Shown piece after piece: positions 1 to 9,041 of a stretch of 64,000 nucleotides of DNA. A program made the translations under genes and the position numbers. The notes under the pieces are model-generated. The model saw only the letters and a program-made list of their open reading frames with translations, was not told the origin of the DNA and ran no database searches. The first letter of the stretch is position 1. Every line of letters begins with the position of its first letter. This DNA is from Sphingopyxis sp. 113P3 (GTDB lineage: Bacteria > Pseudomonadota > Alphaproteobacteria > Sphingomonadales > Sphingomonadaceae), in the NCBI RefSeq assembly GCF_001278035.1, contig NZ_CP009452.1:1459501-1523500 (forward strand), in the 5' to 3' direction.

Positions 1-1
1 G

Positions 2-571
2 GCGCAGGGGGTCCGCTTCGGGCGCCATCAATTCGACACCCGGGTCGACACCGCTCGCAACGTGATTCTGATCGAGAATCTGAAGCAGAATTTCATCTGC
101 TTCGACCGCTCGACTGATCCCTACAAGCCGGTAGCTGCTGACTGGAAAGCGAGCGACGAGGATACCGCGGGCGCGCGTGCATTTGTCACGCGCTTTCTCG
201 ATCTGCTTGAGCGGGGAGATGCGGCGGGCATCGCGATGATGGACCCGCTTGTCGAGCTGACGCAGGCGGACTGGGACGGTCTGCGCAGGGCCGCCATGCA
301 GCATCGCACAGGGAGCGGGGGAGCGCTGAGCCCGCAATTCAGGCTGTGGGTGAACAATCCGCCGGAAACGGCCTATCCGGGAGCTTATGCCTATTTCTCG
401 GTGATCGATGATCATCCGGGTATCGAGGGAACCTGCGGGGGCATTTTGGTGCACCGCGTGCGCGCCAACGAATATCGGATCTCGCAATATGACGTCCAAT
501 TTATCTCGAGCGCGCTTGTCGAGCAGCAAGGACTGACGGCGGACGAGCTTGATGGCCTTTGCCAGCGATGA
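2..571 (+). CDS. Hypothetical protein, 5' end cut by the window edge
   Basis: The reading frame is open from the first bases of the window to the TGA at 569-571, so the true start lies upstream. A GTG at 62 could serve as an internal start but has no clear ribosome site, and the frame upstream of it reads as normal coding sequence. The visible part of about 189 residues has no signal peptide or membrane segment. Its middle resembles a small alpha+beta domain of the DUF4019/NTF2-like kind (helical start, then strands near WVNNPPETAYPG and EYRISQYDV), but that is only an impression. It ends 52 bases before alaS on the same strand. Function unknown. Confidence 0.6.
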   Translation, partial: AQGVRFGRHQFDTRVDTARNVILIENLKQNFICFDRSTDPYKPVAADWKASDEDTAGARAFVTRFLDLLERGDAAGIAMMDPLVELTQADWDGLRRAAMQHRTGSGGALSPQFRLWVNNPPETAYPGAYAYFSVIDDHPGIEGTCGGILVHRVRANEYRISQYDVQFISSALVEQQGLTADELDGLCQR

Positions 572-623
572 GGGGCTGCGCGTTGTGCTTGAGAAACCCG
601 CCGTCCCGCACTAGATCGCGCGC

Positions 624-3272
624 ATGACATCGACCAACGACATTCGCCGCTCTTTCCTCGACTATTTCGGGGGGGCGGGCCATCATATCGAGCCGTCGGC
701 ACCGCTGGTGCCGCACAATGATCCGACGTTGATGTTCGTCAACGCGGGCATGGTGCCGTTCAAGAATGTCTTCACGGGACTTGAGAAGCGGCCCTACAGC
801 ACCGCGACCTCATCGCAGAAATGCGTGCGCGCGGGGGGAAAGCACAATGATCTCGACAATGTGGGATTTACTGCGCGGCATCACACCTTCTTCGAGATGC
901 TGGGGAATTTCTCCTTCGGCGACTATTTCAAGGAACAGGCGATCCATCATGCCTGGACGCTGATCACCAAGACGTGGGGCCTGCCCGCGGAAAAGCTGAC
1001 GGCGACCGTCTATCACACCGATGACGAGGCGTTCGACCTCTGGCGCAAGATTTCGGGACTGCCTGAAAGCCGGATCATCCGAATCCCGACAAGCGATAAT
1101 TTCTGGTCGATGGGCGACACCGGCCCGTGCGGGCCGTGCAGCGAGATTTTCTACGATCATGGCGACCATATCTGGGGCGGTCCGCCGGGATCGCCCGAAG
1201 AAGATGGTGACCGCTTCGTCGAGATCTGGAACCTCGTGTTCATGCAATATGAGCAGCTGCCCGGGGGCGAGCGCGTCGATCTCCCGCGGCCGAGCATCGA
1301 CACGGGCATGGGGCTCGAACGGATCGCCGCGGTGCTCCAGGGCGTCCACGACAATTATGACACCGATACATTCAAGGCGCTGATCGCGGCCTCGGTCGAG
1401 CTGACCGGCGTCGCCGCCGATGAGGCGCACAAGGCGAGCCACCGTGTCATCGCCGACCATTTGCGGGCGTCGAGTTTCCTCGTCGCCGACGGCGTTCTGC
1501 CCTCGAACGAGGGGCGCGGCTATGTTCTGCGCCGGATCATGCGCCGTGCGATGCGCCACGCACACCTTCTCGGCGCCAAGGACCCGCTGATGTACCGGCT
1601 CTTGCCCGCGCTGACCGCCGAGATGGGCGCCGCCTATCCCGAGCTGATCCGCGCGCAGCCGCTGATCGCCGAGACGCTCGAGCGCGAGGAAACCAAGTTC
1701 CGCCAGACGCTCGACAAGGGGCTGCGCCTGCTTGACGAAGCAACGGTGGGGATGGGCGAGGGCGCGACGCTCCCGGGCGATGTCGCCTTCAAGCTCTATG
1801 ACACCTACGGCTTTCCCTATGATCTTACCGAGGACGCGCTGCGCACGCAGGGGATTGCAGTCGATCGGGAAGGCTTCGACGCGGCAATGGCGCAGCAGAA
1901 GGCCGCGGCACGCGCAGCATGGAAGGGTAGTGGCGAAAAGGCATCGGACGAAATCTGGTTCGATCTTGCCGAAGCGAATGGCAGCACTGAGTTCACGGGC
2001 TACGCCGCAACCGCAGGCGAGGGCACGGTGATCGCACTCGTCAAGGACGGCAAGCCCGTCGAGGCAGCGGTGGCGGGCGATGAGGTCGTCGTGCTCACCA
2101 ACCAGACGCCCTTTTACGGCGAAAGCGGCGGCCAGATGGGCGATGCGGGGACGATCGCGACGCTCGAGGGTGCAAGGGCCCTTGTCCGCGACACCGGCAA
2201 GCCGCTCGGCCGCCTGCACACGCACCAGGCGAAGCTTGAGGCAGGGACGCTGAAGGTCGGCGATACGGTCCAGCTCACCGTCGATGCCGAGCGGCGCGAT
2301 CGCATTCGCGCCAACCATAGCGCGACGCACCTGCTGCACGCAGCGCTCCGCAACCGCCTCGGTGGACATGTGACGCAGAAGGGCAGCCTGGTAGCGGAGG
2401 ATCGCTTCCGCTTCGACTTTTCGCATCCCAAGGCGCTGAGTGCCGAAGAGATCGCGCAGATCGAGGCCGACGTGAACGCGCAGATCCGCGCCAATGAACC
2501 GGTGACGACGCGGCTCATGACACCCGACGATGCGATCGCGGCGGGCGCGATGGCGCTCTTCGGCGAAAAATATGGCGACGAAGTGCGCGTGCTGAGCATG
2601 GGCAAGGCCGATGACAAAAGCTATTCGGTCGAGCTGTGCGGCGGCACCCATGTTCGCGCCCTCGGTGATATCGCGCTGTTCAAGATCGTCAGCGAATCCG
2701 CGGTCTCTTCGGGGGTGCGGCGTATTGAGGCGCTGACCGGCGAAGCCGCGCGCACGTGGCTTACCAGCCGCGACGAGGCGCTGAAGGCGGCCGCGGCCGC
2801 GCTCAAGACCTCGCCCGACGATGTGCCAGCGCGGGTGACGGCGCTTGCCGAACAACTCAAGAAGGCCGAGCGTGAACTCGCCGAGGCGAAGAAGGCGCTC
2901 GCGATGGGCGGCGGCGCCGGCACCGCGGGCGGCCCGGCGGTCGAAAGGGTGGGCGACACTGCCTTTCTCGCGCAGGTCGTCGACGGGCTCGATCCCAAGG
3001 AGCTGCGCGGCACGGTTGACGGGCTGAAGAAGCAGGTCGGAAGCGGCGTAGCGATGCTCGTGGCGGTAAACGATGGGCGTGCGTCGGTCGCGGTCGGGGT
3101 GACCGACGATGCGACCGGAAGCCACAATGCCGTTGAGCTCGTGCGCGCTGCGGTGGCGGCGCTCGGCGGGCAGGGCGGCGGCGGAAGGCCTGACATGGCG
3201 CAGGGCGGCGGTCCCGATGGCAGCGCGGCCGATGCTGCGGTGGCGGCGGTGAAGGCAGCGCTTGCGGCCTGA
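624..3272 (+). CDS. alaS: Alanyl-tRNA synthetase
   Basis: Charges tRNA-Ala with alanine in the cytoplasm and clears mischarged Ser/Gly. The 882 residues match the usual bacterial length. Class II motifs are visible near the N-terminus (the [16 protein letters not shown] stretch, the [12 protein letters not shown] loop and DTGMGLER). The editing domain carries HSATHLLH and the downstream CGGTHV zinc motif. The C-terminal domain includes a coiled segment ([17 protein letters not shown]) followed by the glycine-rich DHHA1 region ending in [12 protein letters not shown]. The ATG at 624 gives the expected N-terminus ([15 protein letters not shown]). It faces the beta-lactamase gene tail to tail across 117 bases. 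Identification is firm. Confidence 0.98.
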   Translation: MTSTNDIRRSFLDYFGGAGHHIEPSAPLVPHNDPTLMFVNAGMVPFKNVFTGLEKRPYSTATSSQKCVRAGGKHNDLDNVGFTARHHTFFEMLGNFSFGDYFKEQAIHHAWTLITKTWGLPAEKLTATVYHTDDEAFDLWRKISGLPESRIIRIPTSDNFWSMGDTGPCGPCSEIFYDHGDHIWGGPPGSPEEDGDRFVEIWNLVFMQYEQLPGGERVDLPRPSIDTGMGLERIAAVLQGVHDNYDTDTFKALIAASVELTGVAADEAHKASHRVIADHLRASSFLVADGVLPSNEGRGYVLRRIMRRAMRHAHLLGAKDPLMYRLLPALTAEMGAAYPELIRAQPLIAETLEREETKFRQTLDKGLRLLDEATVGMGEGATLPGDVAFKLYDTYGFPYDLTEDALRTQGIAVDREGFDAAMAQQKAAARAAWKGSGEKASDEIWFDLAEANGSTEFTGYAATAGEGTVIALVKDGKPVEAAVAGDEVVVLTNQTPFYGESGGQMGDAGTIATLEGARALVRDTGKPLGRLHTHQAKLEAGTLKVGDTVQLTVDAERRDRIRANHSATHLLHAALRNRLGGHVTQKGSLVAEDRFRFDFSHPKALSAEEIAQIEADVNAQIRANEPVTTRLMTPDDAIAAGAMALFGEKYGDEVRVLSMGKADDKSYSVELCGGTHVRALGDIALFKIVSESAVSSGVRRIEALTGEAARTWLTSRDEALKAAAAALKTSPDDVPARVTALAEQLKKAERELAEAKKALAMGGGAGTAGGPAVERVGDTAFLAQVVDGLDPKELRGTVDGLKKQVGSGVAMLVAVNDGRASVAVGVTDDATGSHNAVELVRAAVAALGGQGGGGRPDMAQGGGPDGSAADAAVAAVKAALAA

Positions 3273-3389
3273 CCCTCGCCCGGCGTGCCCCGTGCCGAAC
3301 TGCCGGGGCATCCGTTCTGGCGGGCGTGAAATGTGCCGGATTGCCAAGCGCCTCACAGGCCCCGCAGTCCCTTGGCTGCGGACGAGCGC

Positions 3390-4340
3390 CTACGCGCCGC
3401 TGGCCCATTCGGCCGCGAGCTTCCCGACAGCGGCGAGAACAGCTTCGTCCTCGCCCCGCACCGCCTCGATCGCCACCGGGCCCTCATAATAGGCCGCGAT
3501 GAGGAGGGGTGCGCCTCTCGGCGGGTAGGCGATGGCGATGTCATTATATTTGTTCATCATGCCCGGCGCCATTGCGGTGCCGGTCTTGTGGGCCAGCACC
3601 CAGGACGCGGGGAGGCCGGCGCGTAGCCGCCTGGGGCCGGTTGTTGTCGCCGCCCCCCAGTCGATCAGCCGCTTGCGCGAGGCATCGCTGAGGGCATCGC
3701 CAAGAAGCAAGGTGCGCAGCAGCGCGGCCATCGCCGCGGGGGTTGTGGTGTCGCGCACCTCGCCCTCGCCGACACGGTTGAGCATCGGCTCGCGGCGATC
3801 GAGGCGTGTTACCGCATCGCCCCAGGCGCGAAATTGACGCGTCACCCCCTCGGGTCCGCCGACGAGGGGCAGCAGCAAATTGGCGGCAGCATTGTCGCTG
3901 ACGGTGATCGCCGCCTCGAGGAGTTCGGCAACGCTCATGCTGCCCCTGGCGAGATTTTCGCGGGTTCGGGGCGAGTTGGAGAGAAGGTCTGATTTGTCGA
4001 AGCGAATGCGTTGGTCGAGCGACAGTCCTCCCGCATCGACGGCGTCAAGGACCACGGCTGCAAGCGGCCATTTGACGGTCGAGCAAAGCGCGAAGCGCTC
4101 GTCAGAGCGGTGCCCCGCCGACCGCCCGTTCGCTGAATCGAGAAAAAGGACGCCGAGCCGTCCCCCCGCCTCCCGTTCGAGCGCTGCGAGCCGCCCCGCA
4201 ATCGGATCCGGCGTCGCTTCCGGCTTTGCGGGGGCTTCGCTCGTCTGCGGCGTGCAGCCTGCAAGCATGGTCCAGCCCGCAAGGCCCGCAGCAGGGGCGA
4301 GCGACAGCAGACGGCGGCGTGACAGCAAGGCGATCGTCAT
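3390..4340 (-). CDS. Class A beta-lactamase, predicted lipoprotein
   Basis: Serine beta-lactamase expected to hydrolyse penicillins/cephalosporins in the periplasm. With the ATG at 4340 (preceded by GAGGAA at good spacing; an upstream ATG at 4355 lacks one) the protein has 316 residues. Catalytic motifs are complete: S87-T-V-K90, S148-D-N150, E184 in REPMLN and K252-T-G. The N-terminus SRRRLLSL resembles a twin-arginine signal, and LAGC ending at Cys29 is a lipobox, so the enzyme is probably membrane-anchored. It is transcribed divergently from a LysR gene, the ampR-ampC type of arrangement. The closest characterised subclass cannot be fixed by eye. Confidence 0.93.
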   Translation of the reverse strand: MTIALLSRRRLLSLAPAAGLAGWTMLAGCTPQTSEAPAKPEATPDPIAGRLAALEREAGGRLGVLFLDSANGRSAGHRSDERFALCSTVKWPLAAVVLDAVDAGGLSLDQRIRFDKSDLLSNSPRTRENLARGSMSVAELLEAAITVSDNAAANLLLPLVGGPEGVTRQFRAWGDAVTRLDRREPMLNRVGEGEVRDTTTPAAMAALLRTLLLGDALSDASRKRLIDWGAATTTGPRRLRAGLPASWVLAHKTGTAMAPGMMNKYNDIAIAYPPRGAPLLIAAYYEGPVAIEAVRGEDEAVLAAVGKLAAEWASGA

Positions 4341-4427
4341 ATCGAGATTCCTCATGATCGGGGGTGGGGGCGGAAATATTTGACAGCTTCTGCCTTGCGT
4401 CCAAGCGACGATAGGTCAGAAGGGACA

Positions 4428-4440
4428 TTAGATTTTCTAA
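4428..4440. promoter_or_regulatory. LysR-type T-N11-A box in the beta-lactamase/LysR intergenic region
   Basis: TTAGATTTTCTAA is an inverted repeat (TTAGA / TCTAA, 3-base centre) that fits the T-N11-A rule for LysR-family binding sites. It lies 10 bases before the LysR start codon and about 90 bases before the beta-lactamase start. Binding by the adjacent regulator is inferred. Confidence 0.5.
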
Positions 4441-4450
4441 GGCAGACGGC

Positions 4451-5314
4451 ATGGCGATTACCGAGATTTCGCTCAACCTGCTCCGCGCGTTCGATGCGGC
4501 GTCGCGTCAGGGAAGCTTTACCGAGGCGGCGAAGGAATTGTTCGTCACCCAGGCGGCGGTGAGCCATCAGATAAAGGCGCTCGAAGCCTGGCTGGGCAAG
4601 AGCCTCTTCCATCGCACATCGCGCGGGCTGCTGCTGACCGACGAGGGGCAATGGCTCGCACCCATCGTCGCTGATGCGCTGGCGCGGATCGAGGAGGGGG
4701 TCGACCTTGTGCGCGGCGGCGGGCCGCGGGAGGTGCTGACCGTCGGGGTCGTCGGCACCTTTGCAGCGGGTCATCTGGTCCGCCGCCTTCCCGATTTCCG
4801 CCGCCGCTTTCCCCATATCGAGCTGCGCCTGCTCACCAACAACAACAAGCCCGATCCCTCGACCGACAGTCTCGACCTCTCGATTCGCTTCGGCGACGGT
4901 GCCTGGCGCAGCGTCGAGGCGGTGCGCGTGATGGACGCGCCAATGACACCGCTCTGCATCCCGGCGATTGCGGACACGCTTCACCAGCCTTGCGATCTTG
5001 CTCGCTGGCCACTGCTGCGCTCCTACCGCGCGCAGGACTGGCCGGCGTGGTTTGCTGCCGCGGGGGCAGCTGCGGTCGCTGCGCGCGGGCCCCAGTTCGA
5101 TACGTCGATCATCATGATCCAGGCGGCGCTTCTGGGCGAGGGCGTTGCGCTCGCACCTGCCACGATGTTCGAGACTGAGCTCGCCGACGGGCGGCTGGTC
5201 CAACCTTTCGCATGCGAGGTCGACGTCGGGGCCTATTGGTTGACGCGCCCGCTGGCGCGCCCCGAGCGCTCTGCCGAGCGGACGTTTGCCGAGTGGCTGA
5301 TAGCGGGCGCTTGA
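4451..5314 (+). CDS. LysR-family regulator, AmpR/GcvA-like
   Basis: Transcription factor likely to control the divergent beta-lactamase gene. The 287 residues have an N-terminal winged helix-turn-helix (residues about 5-65, with FTEAAKELFVTQAAVSHQIKALE) and a periplasmic-binding-protein-like sensor domain from about 90. The HTH is of the GcvA/AmpR subgroup, which in AmpR senses muropeptides from cell-wall recycling; whether this one does so is inference from position only. The ATG at 4451 is preceded by AAGGCAG. The 3' end is followed by about 60 non-coding bases before the convergent holin gene. Confidence 0.88.
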   Translation: MAITEISLNLLRAFDAASRQGSFTEAAKELFVTQAAVSHQIKALEAWLGKSLFHRTSRGLLLTDEGQWLAPIVADALARIEEGVDLVRGGGPREVLTVGVVGTFAAGHLVRRLPDFRRRFPHIELRLLTNNNKPDPSTDSLDLSIRFGDGAWRSVEAVRVMDAPMTPLCIPAIADTLHQPCDLARWPLLRSYRAQDWPAWFAAAGAAAVAARGPQFDTSIIMIQAALLGEGVALAPATMFETELADGRLVQPFACEVDVGAYWLTRPLARPERSAERTFAEWLIAGA

Positions 5315-5377
5315 GGGGTTCCGCGAAATCGCCTGCGCCGCGCTTCCAGTGCGGCCGCGCCTCGCCTCAACAGGCAC

Positions 5378-5791
5378 TCAAGCTTCGAGCCCCTTCGCCT
5401 TTCCCCACGCACGCGCCGCGGTGTAGCCGAGATAGCCTGTGCCGAAGAGCGCGTAGAGCGGTTCGGGAAGGCCGGCGAGATAGGTGTTCAATCCTTCGGC
5501 GATGACCCTGGCCGTGCCAGGGCTGACCGCGGTGATCAGCCCCATCGGGATGGCCCAGAGCAGGAGGATATACATGACGTAAAGGAAGCTCGGCCGCGCA
5601 CGGCTTGTCCAGGGATCGGCGCTGCTGGCCTCGAGACGGAGCGCGGACATGCGCGTGCGGATCGCTTCCATTTCGAGGCTGCCCTCCAAATTCAGAAGCT
5701 CAAGCTTGGCGCGCTCGCGCGCCTCGGGGTCGGGGATGATCCTGTCGATAATCCTGGCGAGGGGGCCGATCAGGCCTTCGATGTTGCTCAT
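5378..5791 (-). CDS. Holin, 3TM family associated with gene-transfer-agent release
   Basis: Small membrane protein of 137 residues. It starts with a helical cytosolic region (PDPEARERAKLELLN) followed by hydrophobic segments at about 68-92 and 108-128, with a Lys-rich short tail. This pattern matches the holin family named for RcGTA release. It lies 53 bases downstream of the lysozyme gene on the same strand, so the pair forms a two-gene lysis cassette: the holin permeabilises the inner membrane and the muramidase reaches the peptidoglycan. No capsid, tail or integrase gene is nearby. Family assignment is good; the role in GTA or phage release is inferred. Confidence 0.8.
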   Translation of the reverse strand: MSNIEGLIGPLARIIDRIIPDPEARERAKLELLNLEGSLEMEAIRTRMSALRLEASSADPWTSRARPSFLYVMYILLLWAIPMGLITAVSPGTARVIAEGLNTYLAGLPEPLYALFGTGYLGYTAARAWGKAKGLEA

Positions 5792-5844
5792 AGCGATGTC
5801 CTTGCTCTTGAAAAAATAGTCCTCGGGCCGGGCTCAATGCGCCG

Positions 5845-6444
5845 TCAGCCACTCGCGAGCCGCCTCGCGAGCCACCCGTAGAGAAAGGCCTCCTGGCTCG
5901 GGCGGCGCTCGGCGAGCGCGATGTAGCGTTCGCCTTTCAGGGCCTCGATCGCGCGTAGCAGCACAATCTCGCCCGCGGAGCCGCGTCTCCCCAACAAGCC
6001 GTCGAGTGCGAAGAGGCTGCGCGGTCCGATCATGCGGTCGACTGCGATATCGGGATAATCGCGTGCGCCGCGATTGAGCGCATTGAGCGAGCGCTGGAGG
6101 AAGCCTGCGGCAACCGAGGCGCCCATGTGAACGGCGATATCGAAGAGCTCGGCCGCGACCATGGGCGCGCGCAGCGCGACCCGGTCGAGGCCGGGGGCTT
6201 GCCAATAGACGTTGCGATAGATGGTCGCTGCGGTCTCGCGCGCCAGGTCTCGCATCTCTCCTGCATAGCCCTCCGCCCGGGCGACGGCCTCGGTGATGCC
6301 CCAGCAGGTTGCCCCGCCGCGGTCGGCGGGGTGGTTTACATATCGTCCTTCGCGGTCGATGAGAGCGTCGATCATCGCATCGACGTCGACGCGAGGTGGT
6401 TTGAAACGGGACACGGAGTCGCTCCTTTGGTTCGCTGTGTTCAT
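5845..6444 (-). CDS. Glycoside hydrolase family 108 lysozyme (endolysin)
   Basis: N-acetylmuramidase predicted to cleave peptidoglycan. The GH108 signature is seen at residues 31-50: catalytic Glu32 in REGRYVNHPADRGGATCWGI. The C-terminal part (about 100-195, with MGASVAAGFLQRSLNALN) matches the peptidoglycan-binding domain usually fused to this catalytic core. ATG 6444 gives 199 residues; an alternative ATG at 6456 lies inside the operator-like sequence 6447-6462. No signal peptide is visible, as expected for a holin-dependent endolysin. First gene of the lysozyme-holin unit and divergent from the oxidoreductase at 6486. Confidence 0.88.
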   Translation of the reverse strand: MNTANQRSDSVSRFKPPRVDVDAMIDALIDREGRYVNHPADRGGATCWGITEAVARAEGYAGEMRDLARETAATIYRNVYWQAPGLDRVALRAPMVAAELFDIAVHMGASVAAGFLQRSLNALNRGARDYPDIAVDRMIGPRSLFALDGLLGRRGSAGEIVLLRAIEALKGERYIALAERRPSQEAFLYGWLARRLASG

Positions 6445-6446
6445 AT

Positions 6447-6473
6447 AAAGAACCATATTGGTACAATGTAGGA
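6447..6473. promoter_or_regulatory. Operator-like sequence shared with the XRE regulator promoter
   Basis: AAAGAACCATATTGGT (6447-6462) is identical, in reverse complement, to 14755-14770 upstream of the XRE gene. Its core AACCA-TAT-TGGT is an imperfect palindrome. Three bases further on, AATGTAGGA (6465-6473) also recurs beside the XRE copy (14774-14782, other strand). The site sits between the lysozyme start (6444) and the divergent start at 6486, so it could repress both. Confidence 0.6.
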
Positions 6474-6485
6474 AAGGGGTTTTTG

Positions 6486-7463
6486 ATGCGGGCATTGGAG
6501 GTGCGCGAATTGGCGCCCGATCATCGCGGCTGCCGGCTTGTCGAACGCCCAGCGCCCGAGCCCGGACCTGGCGAGGTGCGCGTGCGGGTTCGCGCAGCGG
6601 CGGTCAATTTTCCCGATCTGTTGATGACGCGAGGAGCCTATCAGCTCAAACCCGAGCTGCCGTTCGTGCCGGGACTCGAATTTGCCGGCGAGGTCGATGC
6701 GCTCGGCGCAGATGTTCAAGGCTGGGCGAGGGGCGATGCGGTGGTCGGCGCAAATCGGCTGGGCGCGATGGCTGAATATTGCATCGTTCCCGCAAGCGCG
6801 CTCCGCCCCAAGCCAGCAGCGCTCAGTATGGAAGACGCAGCGGCCTATGGCGTGGCCTATCTTACGGCTTATGTCGCGCTCGTGCGCTGCGGGCGCGTCG
6901 CGGCGGGCGACTGGGTGCTCGTGCACGGCGCTGCGGGCGGCGTCGGGCTGGCGGCAGTCGATCTGGCGAAGGTGCTCGGCGCGCGCGTGATCGCGGCCGC
7001 GAGCACTCCCTCGAAGCGCGAGGCGATTGCCGATCTCTATACGCCCGACGCCGTGATCGCGGCCGAGCCGGGCTTTCGCGGGTCGGTAAAGGCGATCACG
7101 GGCGGGAAGGGGGCCGACCTCATCTTCGACCCGGTGGGCGGGGACGTCTTCGACGAATCGACGCGTTGCATCGCCTTTGACGGGCGGCTGCTTGTCGTCG
7201 GCTTCGCCTCGGGCCGGATCCCGGAGATTTCGGTGAACATGCCGCTGATCAAAGGCTTTTCGGTCGTCGGCGTACGCGCGGGTGAATATGGGCGCCGCTT
7301 TCCCGAGCGCGGGGGCGAGAATCTGGCGGCGATCGACACGCTCGCCGCCGAAGGACGCATCCGCCCGCATGTTCATGCCGTTCTCGACCTTGCTGACTGG
7401 CGAGACGCCTTTGCGATGATCGAGCGGCGCGAGGTGGTGGGGAAACTGATTCTGCGGCCATAG
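6486..7463 (+). CDS. MDR-family NADPH:quinone oxidoreductase / alcohol dehydrogenase-like protein
   Basis: Medium-chain dehydrogenase/reductase of 325 residues. The GroES-like N-domain (residues 1-115) contains FVPGLEFAGEV, and the Rossmann domain carries LVHGAAGGVGLAAVDLAK at about 140-155, the AAxGGVG dinucleotide motif typical of the zinc-free quinone oxidoreductase branch. No structural zinc cysteines are seen. Likely reduces a quinone or enone with NADPH in the cytosol; the substrate is unknown. ATG 6486 follows GGAAAGGGG. It is divergent from the lysozyme gene and shares its operator-bearing intergenic region. Confidence 0.85.
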   Translation: MRALEVRELAPDHRGCRLVERPAPEPGPGEVRVRVRAAAVNFPDLLMTRGAYQLKPELPFVPGLEFAGEVDALGADVQGWARGDAVVGANRLGAMAEYCIVPASALRPKPAALSMEDAAAYGVAYLTAYVALVRCGRVAAGDWVLVHGAAGGVGLAAVDLAKVLGARVIAAASTPSKREAIADLYTPDAVIAAEPGFRGSVKAITGGKGADLIFDPVGGDVFDESTRCIAFDGRLLVVGFASGRIPEISVNMPLIKGFSVVGVRAGEYGRRFPERGGENLAAIDTLAAEGRIRPHVHAVLDLADWRDAFAMIERREVVGKLILRP

Positions 7464-7490
7464 TCCCGGCGCGCCTGCACCGGCCCTCCT

Positions 7491-7515
7491 GCATAGCTAT
7501 GCGCAAAATTTTGCG
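7491..7515. promoter_or_regulatory. Two adjoining perfect palindromes upstream of the sugar transporter
   Basis: GCATAGCTATGC (7491-7502) and CGCAAAATTTTGCG (7502-7515) are both perfect palindromes and share one base. They lie 87-111 bases before the transporter start at 7602 in an otherwise GC-rich spacer. Operator function for an unlinked sugar regulator is inferred. Confidence 0.45.
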
Positions 7516-7601
7516 GATAGTCAGCGGCGTAAGGCACGGCTAGTCTTTCGCGCCATAAGGAGCGCAGACGCGCCCGCCGCGATACTTCCCGGGAGACGAT
7601 C

Positions 7602-9041
7602 ATGGCCCTAGCGCCCGATACCGCCAGCAGCACCGACCCGCGCCCCGGCTCGGACAGCAGCGCCCATGTCGACGCACCCGAGCTGCGCCTCTTCGTGATG
7701 GGCCTTTTCTTCATCTTCGGCGGCATCACGTCGCTCAACGACGTGATCATCCCGAAGCTCAAGGAATTGTTCACACTCAACTATACGCAGGCAATGCTCG
7801 TGCAGTTCTGCTTCTTCACCGCCTATCTGGTGATCGGCATCCCAGGGGCAAAGCTCGTCAAGAAGATCGGCTATATGCGCGGCGCTGTCGCGGGCCTTCT
7901 CACAATGCTCGTCGGCTGCCTGCTCTTCATCCCAGCATCGCAAAACGCGATTTACGAACTCTTCCTGCTCGCCCTGTTCGTGCTGGCGAGCGGAGTCGTG
8001 ATCGTGCAGGTTGTCTCCAACCCGCTGATTTCGCTTCTCGGCAAGCCCGAAACCGCGCACAGCCGCCTCACTTTTGCGCAGGCCTTCAATTCGCTCGGGA
8101 CGACGCTGTTTCCGCTGGTGGGAGCGGGGCTCATCCTTGGCAGCATCGTCAACCTCAAAGCCGAAGATCTTTCGGGCCCCGCGCTCGCCGCCTATCGCAC
8201 CGCCGAGAGCCAGGCGATCGTCAACGGTTATCTCGGCATTGCCGTTGCGCTCGCGATCGTCGCCGCCGCGGTGTGGATGTTCCGCAACCGGCTGCCGCAC
8301 GATGCCGAGAGCATGTCGGGCGGCGAGCTTGTCCGCCTGCCGCGCTATCTTGCTGGCCTTGCGCTGATAGTCGGCGGCGCGCTTGCCGCGACCAGCATCA
8401 ACTCGGTCATCGGCTTGCTGCTTATCCTGCTCGCGCCGGTCGTATGGCTGTACGGCAATGATCTCCTCAAGCGCCGCCGCTTCGGCTTCGGCGCGCTGTG
8501 CATCTTCCTCTATGTCGGCGCCGAAGTCGCGATCGGGTCGCTGATCATCAATTATCTGGCCGAGGACCGCGTGCTCGGCCAGCCCGAAGCGGTCATCGGC
8601 TGGATGGTGTTCTTCTATTGGGGCGGCGCCATGCTCGGCCGTTTCGCCGGCTCTCTCCTGATGTATCTTGGTATCAGTCCCGGCAAGCTCCTCGCCTTCA
8701 ACGCGGTAGGCGCGATCCTTCTCATCCTGATTTCGGCGAACAGCAGCGGGGAGCTCGCGGCCTATTCGCTGCTCGCGATCGGTCTGATGAACTCGATCAT
8801 GTTCCCGACGATCTTCAGCCTTGCGAGCGAGAGACTTGGAAATCGCGCCGCGGACGGGTCGGGGATCATCAATGTGGCAATATTTGGCGGCGCGGTCGTG
8901 CCTGTGGCGACCGGCGCGCTTGCCGACGCCGCAGGCGGCAATCTCGCGCTCGCCTTGACGCTGCCAGCGCTCTGCTACGCGGTCATCGCGGCCTACGGCA
9001 TCTATGCACGGAGACCCGCGGTCGATGCACCCGCCGCCTAG
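7602..9041 (+). CDS. fucP: FucP/GluP-type sugar:H+ symporter (MFS)
   Basis: Inner-membrane importer of 479 residues with twelve hydrophobic segments, the first at about 28-48. Family features are the LFFIFGGITSLNDVIIPKLK start of TM1, the QVVSNPLISLLG stretch and NSIMFPTIFSLA in the C-terminal half. These mark the fucose/glucose/galactose permease group. The exact sugar cannot be told. ATG 7602 has GGGAGA before it. Two palindromes upstream suggest control by a sugar-responsive repressor encoded elsewhere. Its last four bases overlap the convergent ybaK-like gene. Confidence 0.88.
   Translation: MALAPDTASSTDPRPGSDSSAHVDAPELRLFVMGLFFIFGGITSLNDVIIPKLKELFTLNYTQAMLVQFCFFTAYLVIGIPGAKLVKKIGYMRGAVAGLLTMLVGCLLFIPASQNAIYELFLLALFVLASGVVIVQVVSNPLISLLGKPETAHSRLTFAQAFNSLGTTLFPLVGAGLILGSIVNLKAEDLSGPALAAYRTAESQAIVNGYLGIAVALAIVAAAVWMFRNRLPHDAESMSGGELVRLPRYLAGLALIVGGALAATSINSVIGLLLILLAPVVWLYGNDLLKRRRFGFGALCIFLYVGAEVAIGSLIINYLAEDRVLGQPEAVIGWMVFFYWGGAMLGRFAGSLLMYLGISPGKLLAFNAVGAILLILISANSSGELAAYSLLAIGLMNSIMFPTIFSLASERLGNRAADGSGIINVAIFGGAVVPVATGALADAAGGNLALALTLPALCYAVIAAYGIYARRPAVDAPAA

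Noticed and set aside
3286..3310. Hairpin TGCCCCG/CGGGGCA after alaS as a terminator
   Set aside because: Only seven pairs, an 11-base loop and no T-run; too weak to call in this GC content.
810..3356. Long open frame of 848 codons antisense to alaS
   Set aside because: It mirrors the alaS codon pattern in GC-rich DNA, and its translation is Arg/His-rich without any recognisable domain. The same holds for long antisense frames over secDF (10192-13137) and cyoB (51831-53960).
4428..4440. TTAGATTTTCTAA as a ninth copy of the MarR-type palindrome
   Set aside because: The centre between TTAG and CTAA is five bases, not four, the site lies 12 kb outside the cluster, and it fits the LysR T-N11-A rule beside a LysR gene.
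5378..6495. A resident prophage around the lysozyme and holin genes
   Set aside because: No integrase, terminase, capsid, tail or att-like repeats are present; neighbours are ordinary metabolic genes. An orphan lysis cassette fits better.
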